Source: JALOLG01 sp963722415
GTDB taxonomy: Bacteria > Actinomycetota > Acidimicrobiia > Acidimicrobiales > Ilumatobacteraceae
Assembly: GCA_963722415.1 (NCBI GenBank)
Contig: CAVRNI010000057.1
Span: 434,001-498,000, forward strand
Length of the DNA: 64,000 nucleotides
Direction: 5' to 3'
How positions within the stretch are numbered: the stretch's first letter is position 1; every line of letters starts with the position of its first letter. The notes under the pieces are model-generated. The model saw only the letters and a program-made list of their open reading frames with translations, did no database searches and was not told where the DNA came from. This document shows, piece by piece, positions 1-9,900 of this stretch. Position numbers and translations under genes: made by a program.

Positions 1-286
1 CGTCGGCGAGGACGCGGTAGCCGTCGCCGGGTTCGGTGACGGCTCGAAACCCGATCTGATGCACCCGCATCCCGGACGACGGGTCGGGACGCACCGGCCA
101 CGGTGCCGACTCACCGACCAGCGCCGTCGCACCGGACCCGGTGCGAACCTCGAAGCGGACCGGAGCCGTGGCATCCGAGATCAGGACTGCCTGCTTGGGA
201 CCGTCGGTGAGGTAGCCGACCTGGTTCACACGGACGCGGGGCCGGGTGGCGAGCTCATGGTCGAGTGACCACAGCACCGTTGTCAT
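1..286 (-). CDS. Glycoside hydrolase family 9 N-terminal part (cut by left window edge)
   Basis: Only the first 95 codons are inside the window; the gene continues past base 1. The translation opens with about 18 residues and then reads RVNQVGYLTDGPKQAVLIS, followed by a VRFEVRTGSG strand and an SGMRVHQIGF...EPGDGYRVLAD pattern. This is the Ig-like domain that precedes the catalytic barrel in GH9 cellulases (CelD_N type). The start is the ATG read from base 286. The catalytic domain is not visible, so substrate is unknown. A GH3 fragment and a LacI fragment lie within 2.5 kb, which fits an old plant-polysaccharide or cellodextrin locus (inference). Confidence 0.65.
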   Translation of the reverse strand, partial: MTTVLWSLDHELATRPRVRVNQVGYLTDGPKQAVLISDATAPVRFEVRTGSGATALVGESAPWPVRPDPSSGMRVHQIGFRAVTEPGDGYRVLAD

Positions 287-323
287 TGCGGACGTGGATC
301 GTCGGTCCGCGACGCAGACAGCG

Positions 324-785
324 TCAACGATCGATCTCCACGATGACCTCGATCTCGACCGCGATGTCGAATGGCAACTCGGCCATCCCGACGGCCGAGC
401 GGGCACCGCGGCCGGCCTCGCCGAACACCTCGATGAACAACTCGGACCAGCCATCGATGACCTGTGGGGTGCGATTGAAGCCGGGTGCGCAGTTCACCAT
501 GCCCAGCACCTTGACGACGCGTTTCACGGCGTCGAGACTGCCGAGCTCGGCTCGCAGCACGGCGAGGTGCTGCAATCCGACGAGCCGCGCTGCGTGACGG
601 GCCTCGTCGACGTCGAGGTCACGTCCGACCTTGCCGACCACGACGCTGCCGTCCGGGCGGACCGGACCGGCACCCGACAGGAACAGCAGGTCACCCGTTC
701 GCACCGCGGGGACGTACATGCCGGCCGGCGCCGACGGCGTCGTCAGTTCGATTCCGAGCTCGGTCAGTCGTTCGTCGGCCGTCAC
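324..785 (-). CDS. RidA/YjgF family protein
   Basis: This 153-residue protein belongs to the RidA/YjgF/YER057c family, whose best known members hydrolyse reactive enamine/imine intermediates of amino acid metabolism. It shows the family pattern: GDLLFLSGAGPVRPDG near residue 32, a VGLQHLAVL helix, and a C-terminal strand ending in AVEIEVIVEI. The length and the GMVNCAPGFN stretch fit the YjgF_YER057c-like_1 subgroup rather than archetypal RidA, which carries a conserved arginine for deaminase activity. Deaminase activity is therefore not assured. The start is GTG at 785. It lies 37 bases downstream of the GH9 gene start on the same strand. Confidence 0.8.
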   Translation of the reverse strand: MTADERLTELGIELTTPSAPAGMYVPAVRTGDLLFLSGAGPVRPDGSVVVGKVGRDLDVDEARHAARLVGLQHLAVLRAELGSLDAVKRVVKVLGMVNCAPGFNRTPQVIDGWSELFIEVFGEAGRGARSAVGMAELPFDIAVEIEVIVEIDR

Positions 786-842
786 GGCCGCCGAGTGTAA
801 GTCCTCAGCGCAGTACGAAAGACCGGGTCGTCATTGCGGGAG

Positions 843-1700
843 CTACCCGGCGACGACCGCAGGATCGTCGTCGAGCATCGCGACCAGGATCGTTTCGCGG
901 ATGACCTGCCGTTCGGCGAGGGTCCGCAGGCGCTGGATGATGACGTCGCTCAGCTCGTGACCCGTTCCGAGCAGGAGGCTGCCGTCCGAGCCGGTGACGT
1001 CGCGCGTGAGCACCATGTGCGGAACGAGGTCGTTGACACTGACGGCCCGCTCGAGCTTGTCGACGAGGCTCTCCGGCCCGTACGCCTCCAGGACGTCGAG
1101 GACCTCGGAGTCGTACATCGGGTCACGACTGCGCAGGAGCGCGACCGCGGCGTCGGGCTTGTGGCCGCCGGCTTCGAGGCGGTCATAGGCGATCGACACA
1201 CGAAGGACGGCCGATTCGAGAGGGAGCGGCCCATTGGGCACGGCGTGAACGCTGTGGAGCCGCAGGACCTCGCAGTCGGACTCGAGACCGGGGATCCGAG
1301 CCAGGAGGTTTGCCCCGAGATCCACGATGCCCCGCATCATGCGGCGCTCTTCGTCGGTCAACAGGCGACCATGGTGCATCTTGAGGGCGATGGTCTCCGG
1401 CAGGCTCAGCGTTCCGAGCTGCGATGCGAACGCCAGCCGCGCCAGGTGGTGAGGCCGGCTGACGCCGCATCGCGCTCCCAGTGCGGCGCTCACACGGCTG
1501 ATTCGCTGGACGCGGGCCATGTTGGCGGGGGACGTGATGGACAGCACCTCGGCCAAGGCATCGATGCAGTGCTGCAGGATGTCCTCGGGCGGCGAGTCGC
1601 AGGTGGGGTCGATCTGGGTCACGCGATGGAACACCTGAACCGGATCGGGATCGTCGGCCGACCCTTCGACGTCGTCGATCACGGCGTAGGCGGAAGTCAC
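843..1700 (-). CDS. Degenerate HD-GYP-like domain protein
   Basis: The 285-residue product starts at GTG 1700, where codon use becomes typical; the open frame continues upstream but that part is low-complexity and unlikely to be coding. Residues about 60-200 follow the HD-GYP layout: an N-terminal helix, the LARLAFASQLGTLSLPETIALK block, then GRLLTDEERRMMRGIVDLGANLL. In active HD-GYP phosphodiesterases the first block carries the metal-binding HD pair of the HDIGK motif; here it reads ASQLG, and no GYP loop is seen. The protein is thus probably not a cyclic-di-GMP hydrolase but may act as a binding or signalling domain. It is divergent from the LacI fragment. Confidence 0.55.
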   Translation of the reverse strand: MTSAYAVIDDVEGSADDPDPVQVFHRVTQIDPTCDSPPEDILQHCIDALAEVLSITSPANMARVQRISRVSAALGARCGVSRPHHLARLAFASQLGTLSLPETIALKMHHGRLLTDEERRMMRGIVDLGANLLARIPGLESDCEVLRLHSVHAVPNGPLPLESAVLRVSIAYDRLEAGGHKPDAAVALLRSRDPMYDSEVLDVLEAYGPESLVDKLERAVSVNDLVPHMVLTRDVTGSDGSLLLGTGHELSDVIIQRLRTLAERQVIRETILVAMLDDDPAVVAG

Positions 1701-1851
1701 TCGGCACCGTCCACGTCGTTGTCTGGTCTCATCGGTTCCACCGTCTCTCCAACCGGTTGTCGGCACCCTGGCGACAACCTTGAGCTTCTGGCGTCGGTGG
1801 CGGCGGAGTACTTGCGTCTGCGTCGCTGATGGTGCACTGTTAAGGAGTTGT

Positions 1852-1871
1852 AAACGTTCTCGACATCGTTT
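1852..1871. promoter_or_regulatory. Candidate operator, inverted repeat AAACG-N10-CGTTT
   Basis: Five-base arms AAACG (1852-1856) and CGTTT (1867-1871) flank ten bases in the gap between the HD-GYP-like gene and the LacI fragment. LacI-family operators are palindromic and often AACGTT-like. The arms are short, so chance is possible. Confidence 0.25.
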
Positions 1872-1920
1872 GCAGAAATGCCTCTGCGGTCGAGTGCGCG
1901 ACGGTTGGGGGCCGTTCGAC

Positions 1921-2461
1921 GTGACACAGGAATCGCTCAGGGTGACCATCGGCGATGTCGCCGAGCGCGCCGGCGTGTCGATCGCGACCGTGTCGCGGGT
2001 CGTCAACGGCCGCTACGGCGTCGCCCCCACCACGCTCAGCCGTGTGCGTGCCGTCATCGACAACCTCGGCTACGAGTCCAGCCTCGTCGCCCGGAGCCTG
2101 CGCAGCCAGCGCACCAACGTGATCGGCATCCTCGTCGCCGACATCGAGCCGTTCAGCGCCGAACTGCTGAAGGGCGCGGCGAAGGCGCTCCACGACTCCG
2201 ACTTCGACCTCGTCGTCTACGCCGCCGGCCAGCACAGCGCCGAGGGCTGGGAACGCCGCTACATGTCCCGGCTGAGTGGCACGCTCACGGATGGCACGAT
2301 CCTCGTCACGCCGACGGTCGTCGATGTCGTGTCGAACCAGCCCGTCGTCGCCGTCGACCCGCACGTGGGTGGGTCGCAGCTCCCGACGATCGACGCCCAG
2401 AACTTCGAAGGTGCCGTGGCCGTCACCGAACACCTCATCGAACACGCGGGACCCGCAGGCG
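1921..2461 (+). pseudogene. LacI-family regulator, C-terminally truncated
   Basis: From GTG 1921 the frame encodes a clear LacI DNA-binding domain (VTIGDVAERAGVSIATVSRV, residues about 8-27), the hinge helix region (VARSLRSQRTNVIGILVAD) and the first half of the periplasmic-binding-like sensor domain, to about HLIEHAG near base 2450. A full LacI protein has about 330 residues; here homology stops after about 178. The frame stays open by chance to 3285, but the downstream sequence is coding in another frame (GH3 tail). So about half of the sensor domain is missing. The cause is either a deletion that removed the rest of lacI plus most of a GH3 gene, or an assembly join. The exact junction is uncertain by about 15 bases. 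Confidence 0.75.
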
Positions 2462-2734
2462 TCATTGACGCGCCCGGTGCTCGAGCTGAAGGCGTTCGCG
2501 CGGGTTTCGGTTGGCGTCGGCGAGCACCGGACAGTGACGTTCACCGTGCACGCCGGTCAACTCGGGTTCTACGACCGAACGCTCAGGTACGTCCTCGAGC
2601 CGGGCGACATCGAAGTGCACGTCGGGACGTCTGTCGCCGAGCTCCAACACGCAGGGACGTTCACGATCGCCACGAGCAACGGCACCGTCGAAGTCGACAA
2701 GGTCTTCGACGCCCGGGTCGAGATCTCCGACTGA
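2462..2734 (+). pseudogene. C-terminal fragment of GH3 beta-glucosidase (fibronectin III-like domain)
   Basis: The frame starting near base 2462 encodes about 90 residues: SLTRPVLELKAFARVSVG, a VTFTVHAGQLGFYD segment and EPGDIEVHVGTS, ending at TGA 2734. This is the fibronectin type III-like domain that closes many GH3 beta-glucosidases. No start codon, catalytic barrel or upstream GH3 sequence is present. It is in a different frame from the LacI fragment and directly abuts it. GH3 genes are often placed next to LacI regulators, so the two halves probably come from neighbouring genes of one sugar locus (inference). Confidence 0.75.
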
Positions 2735-2875
2735 CGCGGCGCCGCGATCGGCGGGCTCACAAATGTGCGACGATCGTTGACGCCAACGTTCACGTCGCGG
2801 TTGCCCGGGGTTCAACCGAGTGTCATCGACATCCGCGATCGTGGCCGCCGTCACCGCGCACCCCAAGGAGGGCTC

Positions 2876-4456
2876 ATGAGCGCACCCCGCCTGACGTCAT
2901 CGGCCATCGACCGCCGCCGGTTCCTGGAGTACGTGTGGTGGGGCGCCGGCTCGGCCATGGCCATGGCGCTGCTGCCGGGCGGCGCGTTGAAGGCGGCGCC
3001 CCGCTTCGCCAGCAATCCGTTCACACTCGGCGTGGCCTCCGGCGATCCCACCGCGTCCGGCATCGTGCTGTGGACCCGTCTGGCACCGGATCCGGCCGAC
3101 CCGACATCGCTGGGCCGGGCGAAGATCCCGGTCGGCTGGCGCGTCGCTCGCGACGACTCGATGCGACACGTCGTGGCGAAGGGCAAGGCGTCGGCGACGC
3201 CGGACCTCGCCCACTCGGTGCATGCCGAGGTCTCCGGCCTTCGCTCCGGTGCCGACTACTTCTTCCAGTTCGACAGCGGCGGTGAGGAGAGCGCGGTCGG
3301 TCACTTCCGCACCGCGCCGCGGCGTGACGACTGGGCGGACCAGCTCACGTTCGCCGTCGCCACTTGTCAGGACGTCCCGAGCGGGTACTACACGGCCTAT
3401 CGCGACATGGTCCAGAACGACCTCGACCTCGTGCTCCACCTCGGCGACTACACCTACGAGTACGGCATCGACTCCGGACCGGCCGAATCCCGGTGACCGC
3501 GCCGTTCAACGGAAGAGGCGGTCGACCTGCGCACCTACCGGCTCCGCCACACGCTGCACAAGCTCGATCCGGACCTCCAGGCGGCCCACGCCGCCTTCCC
3601 CTTCGTCGTGGTGTGGGACGACCACGAGGTGCAGAACGACTATTCGGGGCTGGCGCCCGAGTGGGGATCGCCGTCGCCGGAGTTCACCGCCCGCCGGGCC
3701 GCCGCCTACCAGGCGTTCTACGAGCACCTGCCGATCCGCCTGTCGCGTGCGACCGACCGCGACGAGCTGCGGATCTACCGGCGCTTGAACTACGGCCGAC
3801 TCGCCGAGTTCACGATGTTCGACGACCGCCAGTACCGCACCGACAACCCGTGTGGCGACGGTGAGTCGCTGCGCTGCGAGGCCGCGCTCGGCGACGACTA
3901 CACGATGCTCGGCCGCCGGCAGGAGCGGTGGGTCAGGGAAGGGCTCGACGACTCCCGCGCCCGCTGGAGCATCGTCGGCCAGCAGTTGCTGCTCGCCGAG
4001 CTCGAGCACCTCCCGTACGAGGACGAGCGCTACTGGAACGACGCCTGGGACGGCTATCCGATGGCGCGCCAGCGCCTGCTCGAGACCGTCGTCGACGAGC
4101 ACGTGCGCAACCCGGTGTTCTTCACCGGCGACTGGCACTCGACGTTCGTCAACGACCTCAAGCTCGACTTCAAGGACCCGGCGGCCCCGACGGTGGCCAC
4201 CGAGTTCGTCACCCCGGCGATCACCACCGGCGGCGACGACACGCCGTACGGCCCCTACTACGCCCCGATGGTGCCCTACAACCCGCACATCAAGTACTAC
4301 GAGGGCGACCGGCGCGGGTACATGAAGGCGACGGTGACGAAGAAGCAGTTGCAGATCGACCTGCGCTTCGTCACCAGCGTCGAAGATCCGGCTGGAACCG
4401 GCTACACCGAGCGCACGTTCTACGTCGAAGACGGCGTGCCGGGCGCTGTCGTCTGA
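2876..4456 (+). pseudogene. phoD: PhoD-family alkaline phosphatase/phosphodiesterase with in-frame TGA
   Basis: The start ATG 2876 follows a strong AAGGAGG. The N-terminus has a twin-arginine signal (DRRRFLEY, then a hydrophobic stretch), as PhoD enzymes are Tat-exported. The N-terminal domain (FTLGVASGDPT...IVLWTRL) and the metallophosphatase core (CQD, HLGDYTYEYG, WDDHEVQNDY, FFTGDWHS) are all present and specific to PhoD, a Ca/Fe-dependent phosphomonoesterase/diesterase. However codon 207 (bases 3494-3496) is TGA, and the same frame continues immediately with EEAVDLRTYRLRHTLHK and the rest of the enzyme to 4456. Without the stop the length (526 residues) is normal. The TGA is either a nonsense mutation or a sequence error; a separate gene from about 3497 has no good start. 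Confidence 0.8.
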
Positions 4457-4550
4457 ACCGAGGCGGCATCTCGGCGACGGTCCGTTCGGAAACCGAGACG
4501 CACGCCGCCGAGAAATGCCGGGGCGACCCGGCCGTCGCCGTCGTACTTGG

Positions 4551-4623
4551 CAGCCCGTACGGGATTCGAACCCGTGCCGCCACCTTGAGAGGGTGGTGTC
4601 CTAGGCCACTAGACGAACGGGCC
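4551..4623 (-). tRNA. tRNA-Glu (anticodon CTC)
   Basis: The minus strand folds into a full cloverleaf. The acceptor stem GGCCCGT pairs with ACGGGCT, including one G-T pair. The anticodon stem CCACC/GGTGG encloses the loop CTCTCAA, and the T-arm contains GGTTCGAATCC. The anticodon CTC reads the glutamate codon GAG. Bases 4548-4550 give CCA after the discriminator G, so CCA appears encoded. It lies 80 bases downstream of tRNA-Gln on the same strand and near gltX. Confidence 0.95.
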
Positions 4624-4703
4624 GAGTTGCGGTCCGTGACGCTAGCAGCGCGACGCACCAACCACACCGGCCCAGGCGGTCGTCACCGGGCCGGCTGGTC
4701 GAG

Positions 4704-4775
4704 CTGGGGAGCAAGGAATCGAACCCTGAATAACAGATCCAGAATCTGCTGTGTTGCCAGTTACACCACTCCCCA
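4704..4775 (-). tRNA. tRNA-Gln (anticodon CTG)
   Basis: The minus strand gives an acceptor stem TGGGGAG/CTCCCCA, a GCAGA/TCTGT anticodon stem with loop TTCTGGA (anticodon CTG, codon CAG) and a GGTTCGATTCC T-arm. CCA is not encoded. Actinobacteria usually charge tRNA-Gln by GluRS misacylation followed by GatCAB amidation, so both neighbouring tRNAs are likely substrates of the nearby gltX product (inference). Confidence 0.95.
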
Positions 4776-4834
4776 TGGAGCGTGCGACCGAGCTCTCGGA
4801 CCCGGCCACGATGCGGTCACGGAGTGTATCCCGA

Positions 4835-5565
4835 TCAGCCGGTCAGCCCACTGAGACGACCGAACCCCATGATCCTTCCAACCGCGATGCCGGCAGCCTC
4901 CTGGAGGTGCCTCGTGAACGACGTCCCACCGGTCACGACGCTCGTCCCGGTGGGCGACACGTAGGCGTCGAGACCCACCTCCTCGGCGGTCAGCTTGCTC
5001 CGCAGGGCGTGGAACGGGTCGGTGACGAGCAGGACGGTTCGCAGCCCACGCGCGTGGAGTTCGTCGGCGACGCCTTCGAGCGACTCGTACGTCGACCGGC
5101 CGGCGTTCTCGAAGACGAGCGCATCCTCCGGCACGCCGTGGTCGACGAGGTAGCGGGCGGAGGCCTCGGCCTCGGTGAACCTGTCCTCCGGTTGCTTCCC
5201 GCCCGTGACGACGACGATCGGCGCCAACCCCCGCGGCCACAGCTCGACCACGTGGTCGAGCCGCGCCGCCAGCTGGGGCGACGGCCGACCGTCGTACTGG
5301 GCGGCGCCGAGCACCACGATCGCATCGACAGGTCGGGCCTCGTCGCGACGCCCCGTCGACCACACCTGGTACAGGGTGACCACGTAGTACGTCAGCCCGA
5401 TGGCCGCGAGGACGACGACGACGCGGACCGCGATACCGAGCGGCGTCCGCCGCCGCCTACTCTCGGCGCCCGTTCGTGTTCGTGCGGGACGACGACATCC
5501 GGCGCGTACGTCACCGGGACCTCGGCCGTCGGCACGTCGGTCGTCGGGACGTGAGCGTCGTTCAT
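4835..5565 (-). CDS. YdcF/SanA-like DUF218 membrane protein, probably frameshifted near its 5' end
   Basis: Bases 5383 down to 4835 encode a DUF218 (ElyC/SanA/YdcF) domain: DAIVVLGAAQYDGRPSPQLAARLDH, VVTGGKQ, TEAEASARYLV and ENAGRSTYES are characteristic. Upstream in the same frame is a good transmembrane helix (GIAVRVVVVLAAIGLTYYV), so the true protein starts earlier, but that frame has no ATG, GTG or TTG. In another frame an ATG at 5565 overlaps the gltX stop (ATGA) and encodes a Pro/Val-rich tail. The two parts join if one indel is assumed at about 5445-5465. These proteins are membrane-anchored and linked to envelope functions; the reaction is unknown. It forms an operon with gltX. Confidence 0.7.
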
Positions 5566-6965
5566 CGCGCGTCCAGTCGCTCCAGCGCTCCGCGGAGCCT
5601 TCGCAGCGTCTCGTCGCGACCCATCACTTCGAGCGACTCGAACAGGGGCGGTCCGACCGTACGGCCCGTCACCGCGACGCGCACGGGTGCCTGGGCCTTG
5701 CCGAGCTTCTGCTCGTGCTTCTCGGCGATCGCCTCCAACGTGTTCTTCAACTCCGGAGCGACGAAATCGACCGAGCCATACGCGTCGACCACGTCACGGA
5801 GCAGCGGTGCCGCGAACTCCGAAGCCATCGTCTTGTTCCACGAGCCCTCGTCGATCTCCGGATCAGGCACGAACAGGAAGTCGACCATCGGCGCGACGTC
5901 AGCCATCGTGATGACACGTGTCTGCACGTGCTCGGCCATCCGGGCGAACACCGCGCGGTCCCATTCCGGCGGCAGCCACTCGTCGCACGTCGCGATGAAC
6001 TCGTCGAGCGGCAACATCCGGATGTACTCGCCATTGAACGCGGCCAGCTTCTTGAGGTCGAAGAACGCGGGCGCGTGGTTGACGTCCTCGAGCCGGAACT
6101 CGGCCTCGATCCGCGACCACGGCATGATCTCGGTGTCGCCGGCCGGTGCCCAGCCGAGCGTCATCAGGTAGTTGACCATCGCGTCGGCGAGGTAGCCCTC
6201 GGCGCGGTACTGCTCGAGGGCGACCTTGTCGCGTCGCTTCGAGAGCTTCTTGCGCTGTTCGTTGACCAGCACCGGAACATGGGCCCAGGTCGGCGGCTCG
6301 TGTCCCAGCGCCTGCCACAGCATCTGCTGCTTCGGCGTGTTGGGGAGATGCTCCTCGGCGCGCACCACATGGGTGATCCCCATCGCCACGTCGTCGACGA
6401 CATTCGCGAGCAGGAACATCGGTGTGCCGTTCCCGCGCAGCAGCACGAAGTCCTCGATGTGCTCGTTGTCGAACTCGACCTCACCTCGCACGAGGTCGCT
6501 GACGACCGTCGCCCCGTCGGGCACGCGGAATCGCAGCACGCGGCCCGGCCCCGGTTCGAGCCCACGTTCACGTGAGTAGCCGTCGTAGCCGGGCTTGCCG
6601 CTGGCCTTGGCGCGCTCCTGGACCTCTTCGGACGTCAGGTCGCAGTAGTAGGCGAATCCGGACTCGTAGAGCCGTGTCGCCGCTTCGAGGTGGGCGCTCG
6701 CGTAGGAGCTCTGGAAGTACGGCCCCTCGAACGCCGGGTCGGCGGACGAGATGCCGATCCACGCCAACGACTCGATGATGCCGTCGGTCCACTCCGGACG
6801 GTTGCGCGCTTCGTCGGTGTCCTCGATGCGCAGCACGAACGTGCCACCCAGCCGGCGGGCGATCGCCCAGTTGTAGAGCGCCGTACGGGCCCCGCCGACG
6901 TGGAAGAAGCCCGTCGGCGACGGGGCGAACCGGAGGCGTGGCGGCACGCTGGCGGGGGCTGTCAT
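5562..6965 (-). CDS. gltX: Glutamyl-tRNA synthetase
   Basis: This 467-residue class I synthetase charges tRNA-Glu with glutamate in the cytoplasm. The HIGH-type motif is in RFAPSPTGFFHVGGARTAL (about residues 11-29) and the KMSKS-type motif is KLSKRRDK (about 238). GTFVLRIEDTDEARN and the C-terminal anticodon-binding helical domain complete the family pattern and length. It begins 13 bases after the GDH stop codon on the same strand, so it is likely co-transcribed with GDH, and its stop overlaps the putative start of the DUF218 gene. The tRNAs for Glu and Gln lie 0.8-1 kb further downstream. In actinobacteria this enzyme is normally non-discriminating and also charges tRNA-Gln with glutamate (family knowledge). 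Confidence 0.95.
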   Translation of the reverse strand: MTAPASVPPRLRFAPSPTGFFHVGGARTALYNWAIARRLGGTFVLRIEDTDEARNRPEWTDGIIESLAWIGISSADPAFEGPYFQSSYASAHLEAATRLYESGFAYYCDLTSEEVQERAKASGKPGYDGYSRERGLEPGPGRVLRFRVPDGATVVSDLVRGEVEFDNEHIEDFVLLRGNGTPMFLLANVVDDVAMGITHVVRAEEHLPNTPKQQMLWQALGHEPPTWAHVPVLVNEQRKKLSKRRDKVALEQYRAEGYLADAMVNYLMTLGWAPAGDTEIMPWSRIEAEFRLEDVNHAPAFFDLKKLAAFNGEYIRMLPLDEFIATCDEWLPPEWDRAVFARMAEHVQTRVITMADVAPMVDFLFVPDPEIDEGSWNKTMASEFAAPLLRDVVDAYGSVDFVAPELKNTLEAIAEKHEQKLGKAQAPVRVAVTGRTVGPPLFESLEVMGRDETLRRLRGALERLDAR

Positions 6966-6978
6966 GACGCCCCCGACG

Positions 6979-9900
6979 CTACCGCTCGTGCACCGACGTC
7001 AACCCGAGGTTCCGGAGCTGTCGGAGCGCGACCGAGAGGTTGGTGAGGTCGAACACCTCGGCCCGGCGGATCTCGGCGAACATCTCGAGGGCCCGCGCGA
7101 GCGGGCGCTCGTTGGCGGCGATCCACGAATCGGTCGAGCCTCCGGAGCGTCGGATCACGGTGCCCGCGAGCTCGGCGAGAATGGTCATCAGGTCGTCGCG
7201 CAACGCCGACCGGGCCTGGGTCTGCCACCGGTCGACTCGCGGCAACGCGCCGATGGCATCCCACAGCCACATCAGTTCGAGGCGATCGAACACCTGCCAG
7301 TACACCGTGGCCGCGGTGGCGAGCGGCACGCCGTCGCGTTCCGCGATCTCGATCACGTCGAACCCGGTGTGGAGCAGCTTCCAGATCGCCGACCGCTGCG
7401 CGAGGGACTCCGGGACGCCGGCCGCGAGACGCGCCGCCTCCGTCGAGTAGACCGAATCGGCCATGCGGCCCGAGAGCAATCCGTCGAACCCGACGAGGAG
7501 CGACTGGATGCCCGACCGGAAGTCGGCGGCCGTCGCCTCGATGTCGATCGGTGGGTGGCGGTGACGCAGCAGCCACAGCGAGCACCGTTCGGCGGTTCGA
7601 CGGCAGTCGAGGAACAGGTCGAGTTGGGTCTCGAGCGTGATCGATGTGCCGAGCTCGTCGATCTCACGCCACTGTTCGGCGAACCCGAAGATCTCCCGCA
7701 TCGCGACCCAGGCTCGAGCGACGTCGCTCGTCGACGCGCCGGTGTCCTCGGTCATCCGGTGGTCGTAGGAGATGCCCGACAGGTTGACCATCTGGTTGAC
7801 GAGTCGGGTCGTCGTGATCTCACGCCGCAGGCGGTGGCTCCGGATCGCGTCCGGGAAGCGTTCGCGCAACGGCTCGGGGAAGTAACTCGACAGGTCGGTG
7901 GCCAGCGCCGGGTCGTCGGGCAGATCGGTCAGCAAGATGTCGGCGACGTCGGCGTTCTTGGTGTACGCCATCATCACTGCCAGCTCGGGTGTGAGCAGCC
8001 CGCGGCCGGCCGACTGGCGGTCGGCGATCTGACGGTCGGTCGGCAGGAACTCGAGCTGACGGTCGAGCCAGTGATCGGCCTCGAGCTGCTCGACGTACCG
8101 GGCGTGCACGTTCGCCATCGGCAGTGCCTGGCGACGGGCGATCATCAAGCCGAGCGTCTGGGCTTGATTGTTGGCGAGCACGAGGTCCGCCACCTCGTCC
8201 GTCATCTCGAAGAGGAGCGCGTTGCGCTCGTCGGCCGGCAACCCGCCCGCCGCCACCACATCACCGAGCAGGATCTTGATGTTGACCTCGTGATCGCTGC
8301 AGTCGACGCCGGCCGAATTGTCGATCGCGTCGGTGTAGATCAGGCCATCGGCGAGTGCGTACTCGACGCGGCCGAGCTGGGTGAACCCGAGGTTTCCGCC
8401 TTCGGCGACCATCCGGCAACGCAGCTCCGAGGCGTCGACACGGACCGAATCGTTGGCGCGGTCGCCGACGTCGGCGTGGCTCTCGCTGCCCGCCTTCACG
8501 TACGTGCCGATTCCGCCGTTCCAGAGCAGGTCGACCGGTGCCGTCATGATCGCGCGGATCAACTCGATCGGGGTCACCCGCTCCGCCGTCATGCCGAGCG
8601 CCGCTCGCGCCTCGGCGCTCAACGTGATCGACTTGGTGGCACGGGAGTACACCCCGCCGCCGGCCGAGATCAGCCGCGTGTCGTAGTCGGCCCACGACGA
8701 GCGCGGGAGCTCGAACAGGCGCCGGCGCTCGTCGAACGACACCTCGGGGTCGGGATCGGGGTCGATGAAGATGTGCCGGTGGTCGAAGGCGGCGATCAGC
8801 CGGAGGTGACGCGAACGCAGCATGCCGTTGCCGAAGACGTCGCCGGACATGTCGCCGATCCCGACGGTGGTGAGCGGCTCCGTGTCGGCGTTCTTCCCCA
8901 ACACGCGTGCGTGTCGCCGCACGCTCTCCCAGGCGCCGCGCGCCGTGATCCCCATCGCCTTGTGGTCGTACCCGGCACTCCCACCGGACGCGAACGCGTC
9001 CCCGAGCCAGAAGTCGTACTCCGCGGCGACGTCGTTGGCGAGATCGCTGAACGTGGCGGTGCCCTTGTCGGCGGCGACGACGAGATATGCGTCATCACCG
9101 TCGTAGATGACCGCGTCGGCAGGATGCTGCACCACACCGCCCGCCACGTTGTCGGTGATGTCGAGCATCCCGCGCACGAACTCGCGGTAGCACTCCGCGC
9201 CCTGCAGACGTTGCTCAGCCGGGTCAGCGGACGCGTTCTTGACGACGAAGCCTCCCTTGGCGCCCACCGGCACGATGACCGCGTTCTTCACCATCTGGGC
9301 CTTGACGAGACCGAGCACCTCGGTGCGGAAGTCCTCCCGGCGGTCACTCCAGCGGATCCCCCCACGCGCGATCGGCCCGGCGCGCAGGTGGATCCCCTCG
9401 ACACGCGGTGAACAGACGAAGATCTCGAACATCGGGCGCGGTCGCGGCAGGTCAGGGATCCTGGTCGGGTCGAGCTTGAACGACAACGCCGGCTTCCACT
9501 GATAGCGGTTGGTGCGCACGGTCGCGTCGATCAGCATCAGGAACGCCCGGCAGATGCGATCGTCGTCGAGGAGTTGGATCGCGTCGAGGTCGATCGCCAG
9601 CCGGCCCCGCGCCGCGACGAGCGCCGCGTCGCGGTCGTCGAGCGCCGGATCGAACCGCGCTTCGAACAACTCGATCAAGCTCGACGCGACGTGCGGGAGC
9701 CGCGAGAGCGTGTCTTCGATGTATCCCTGGCTGAACGCGAAGCCGATCTGGCGGAGGTACTTGGCGTACGCCCGCAGCACGCTGATCTGGGACGCCGTCA
9801 GCCCGGCCAACGAGACCAGGCGGTTGAACCCGTCGGCCTCGACCTCGCCGACCATGAGCGCCTCGAACGTCGACTGGAGCTCGGCCTGCCGGACCCCGAC

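Noticed and set aside
834..1829. 331-codon open frame antisense to the HD-GYP-like gene
   Set aside because: High-GC shadow frame; the minus-strand frame has the domain pattern.
1780..3285. 501-codon frame as one intact LacI protein
   Set aside because: Only the first part is LacI-like; after about 2450 the translation is Arg-rich nonsense while another frame is coding.
3364..3864. Alternative frame across the PhoD stop as a separate gene
   Set aside because: The frame has Arg/Pro-rich shadow composition; PhoD homology is in the interrupted frame on both sides.
6964..9411. 815-codon open frame antisense to GDH
   Set aside because: Mirror of the strongly conserved GDH coding frame; no protein features.
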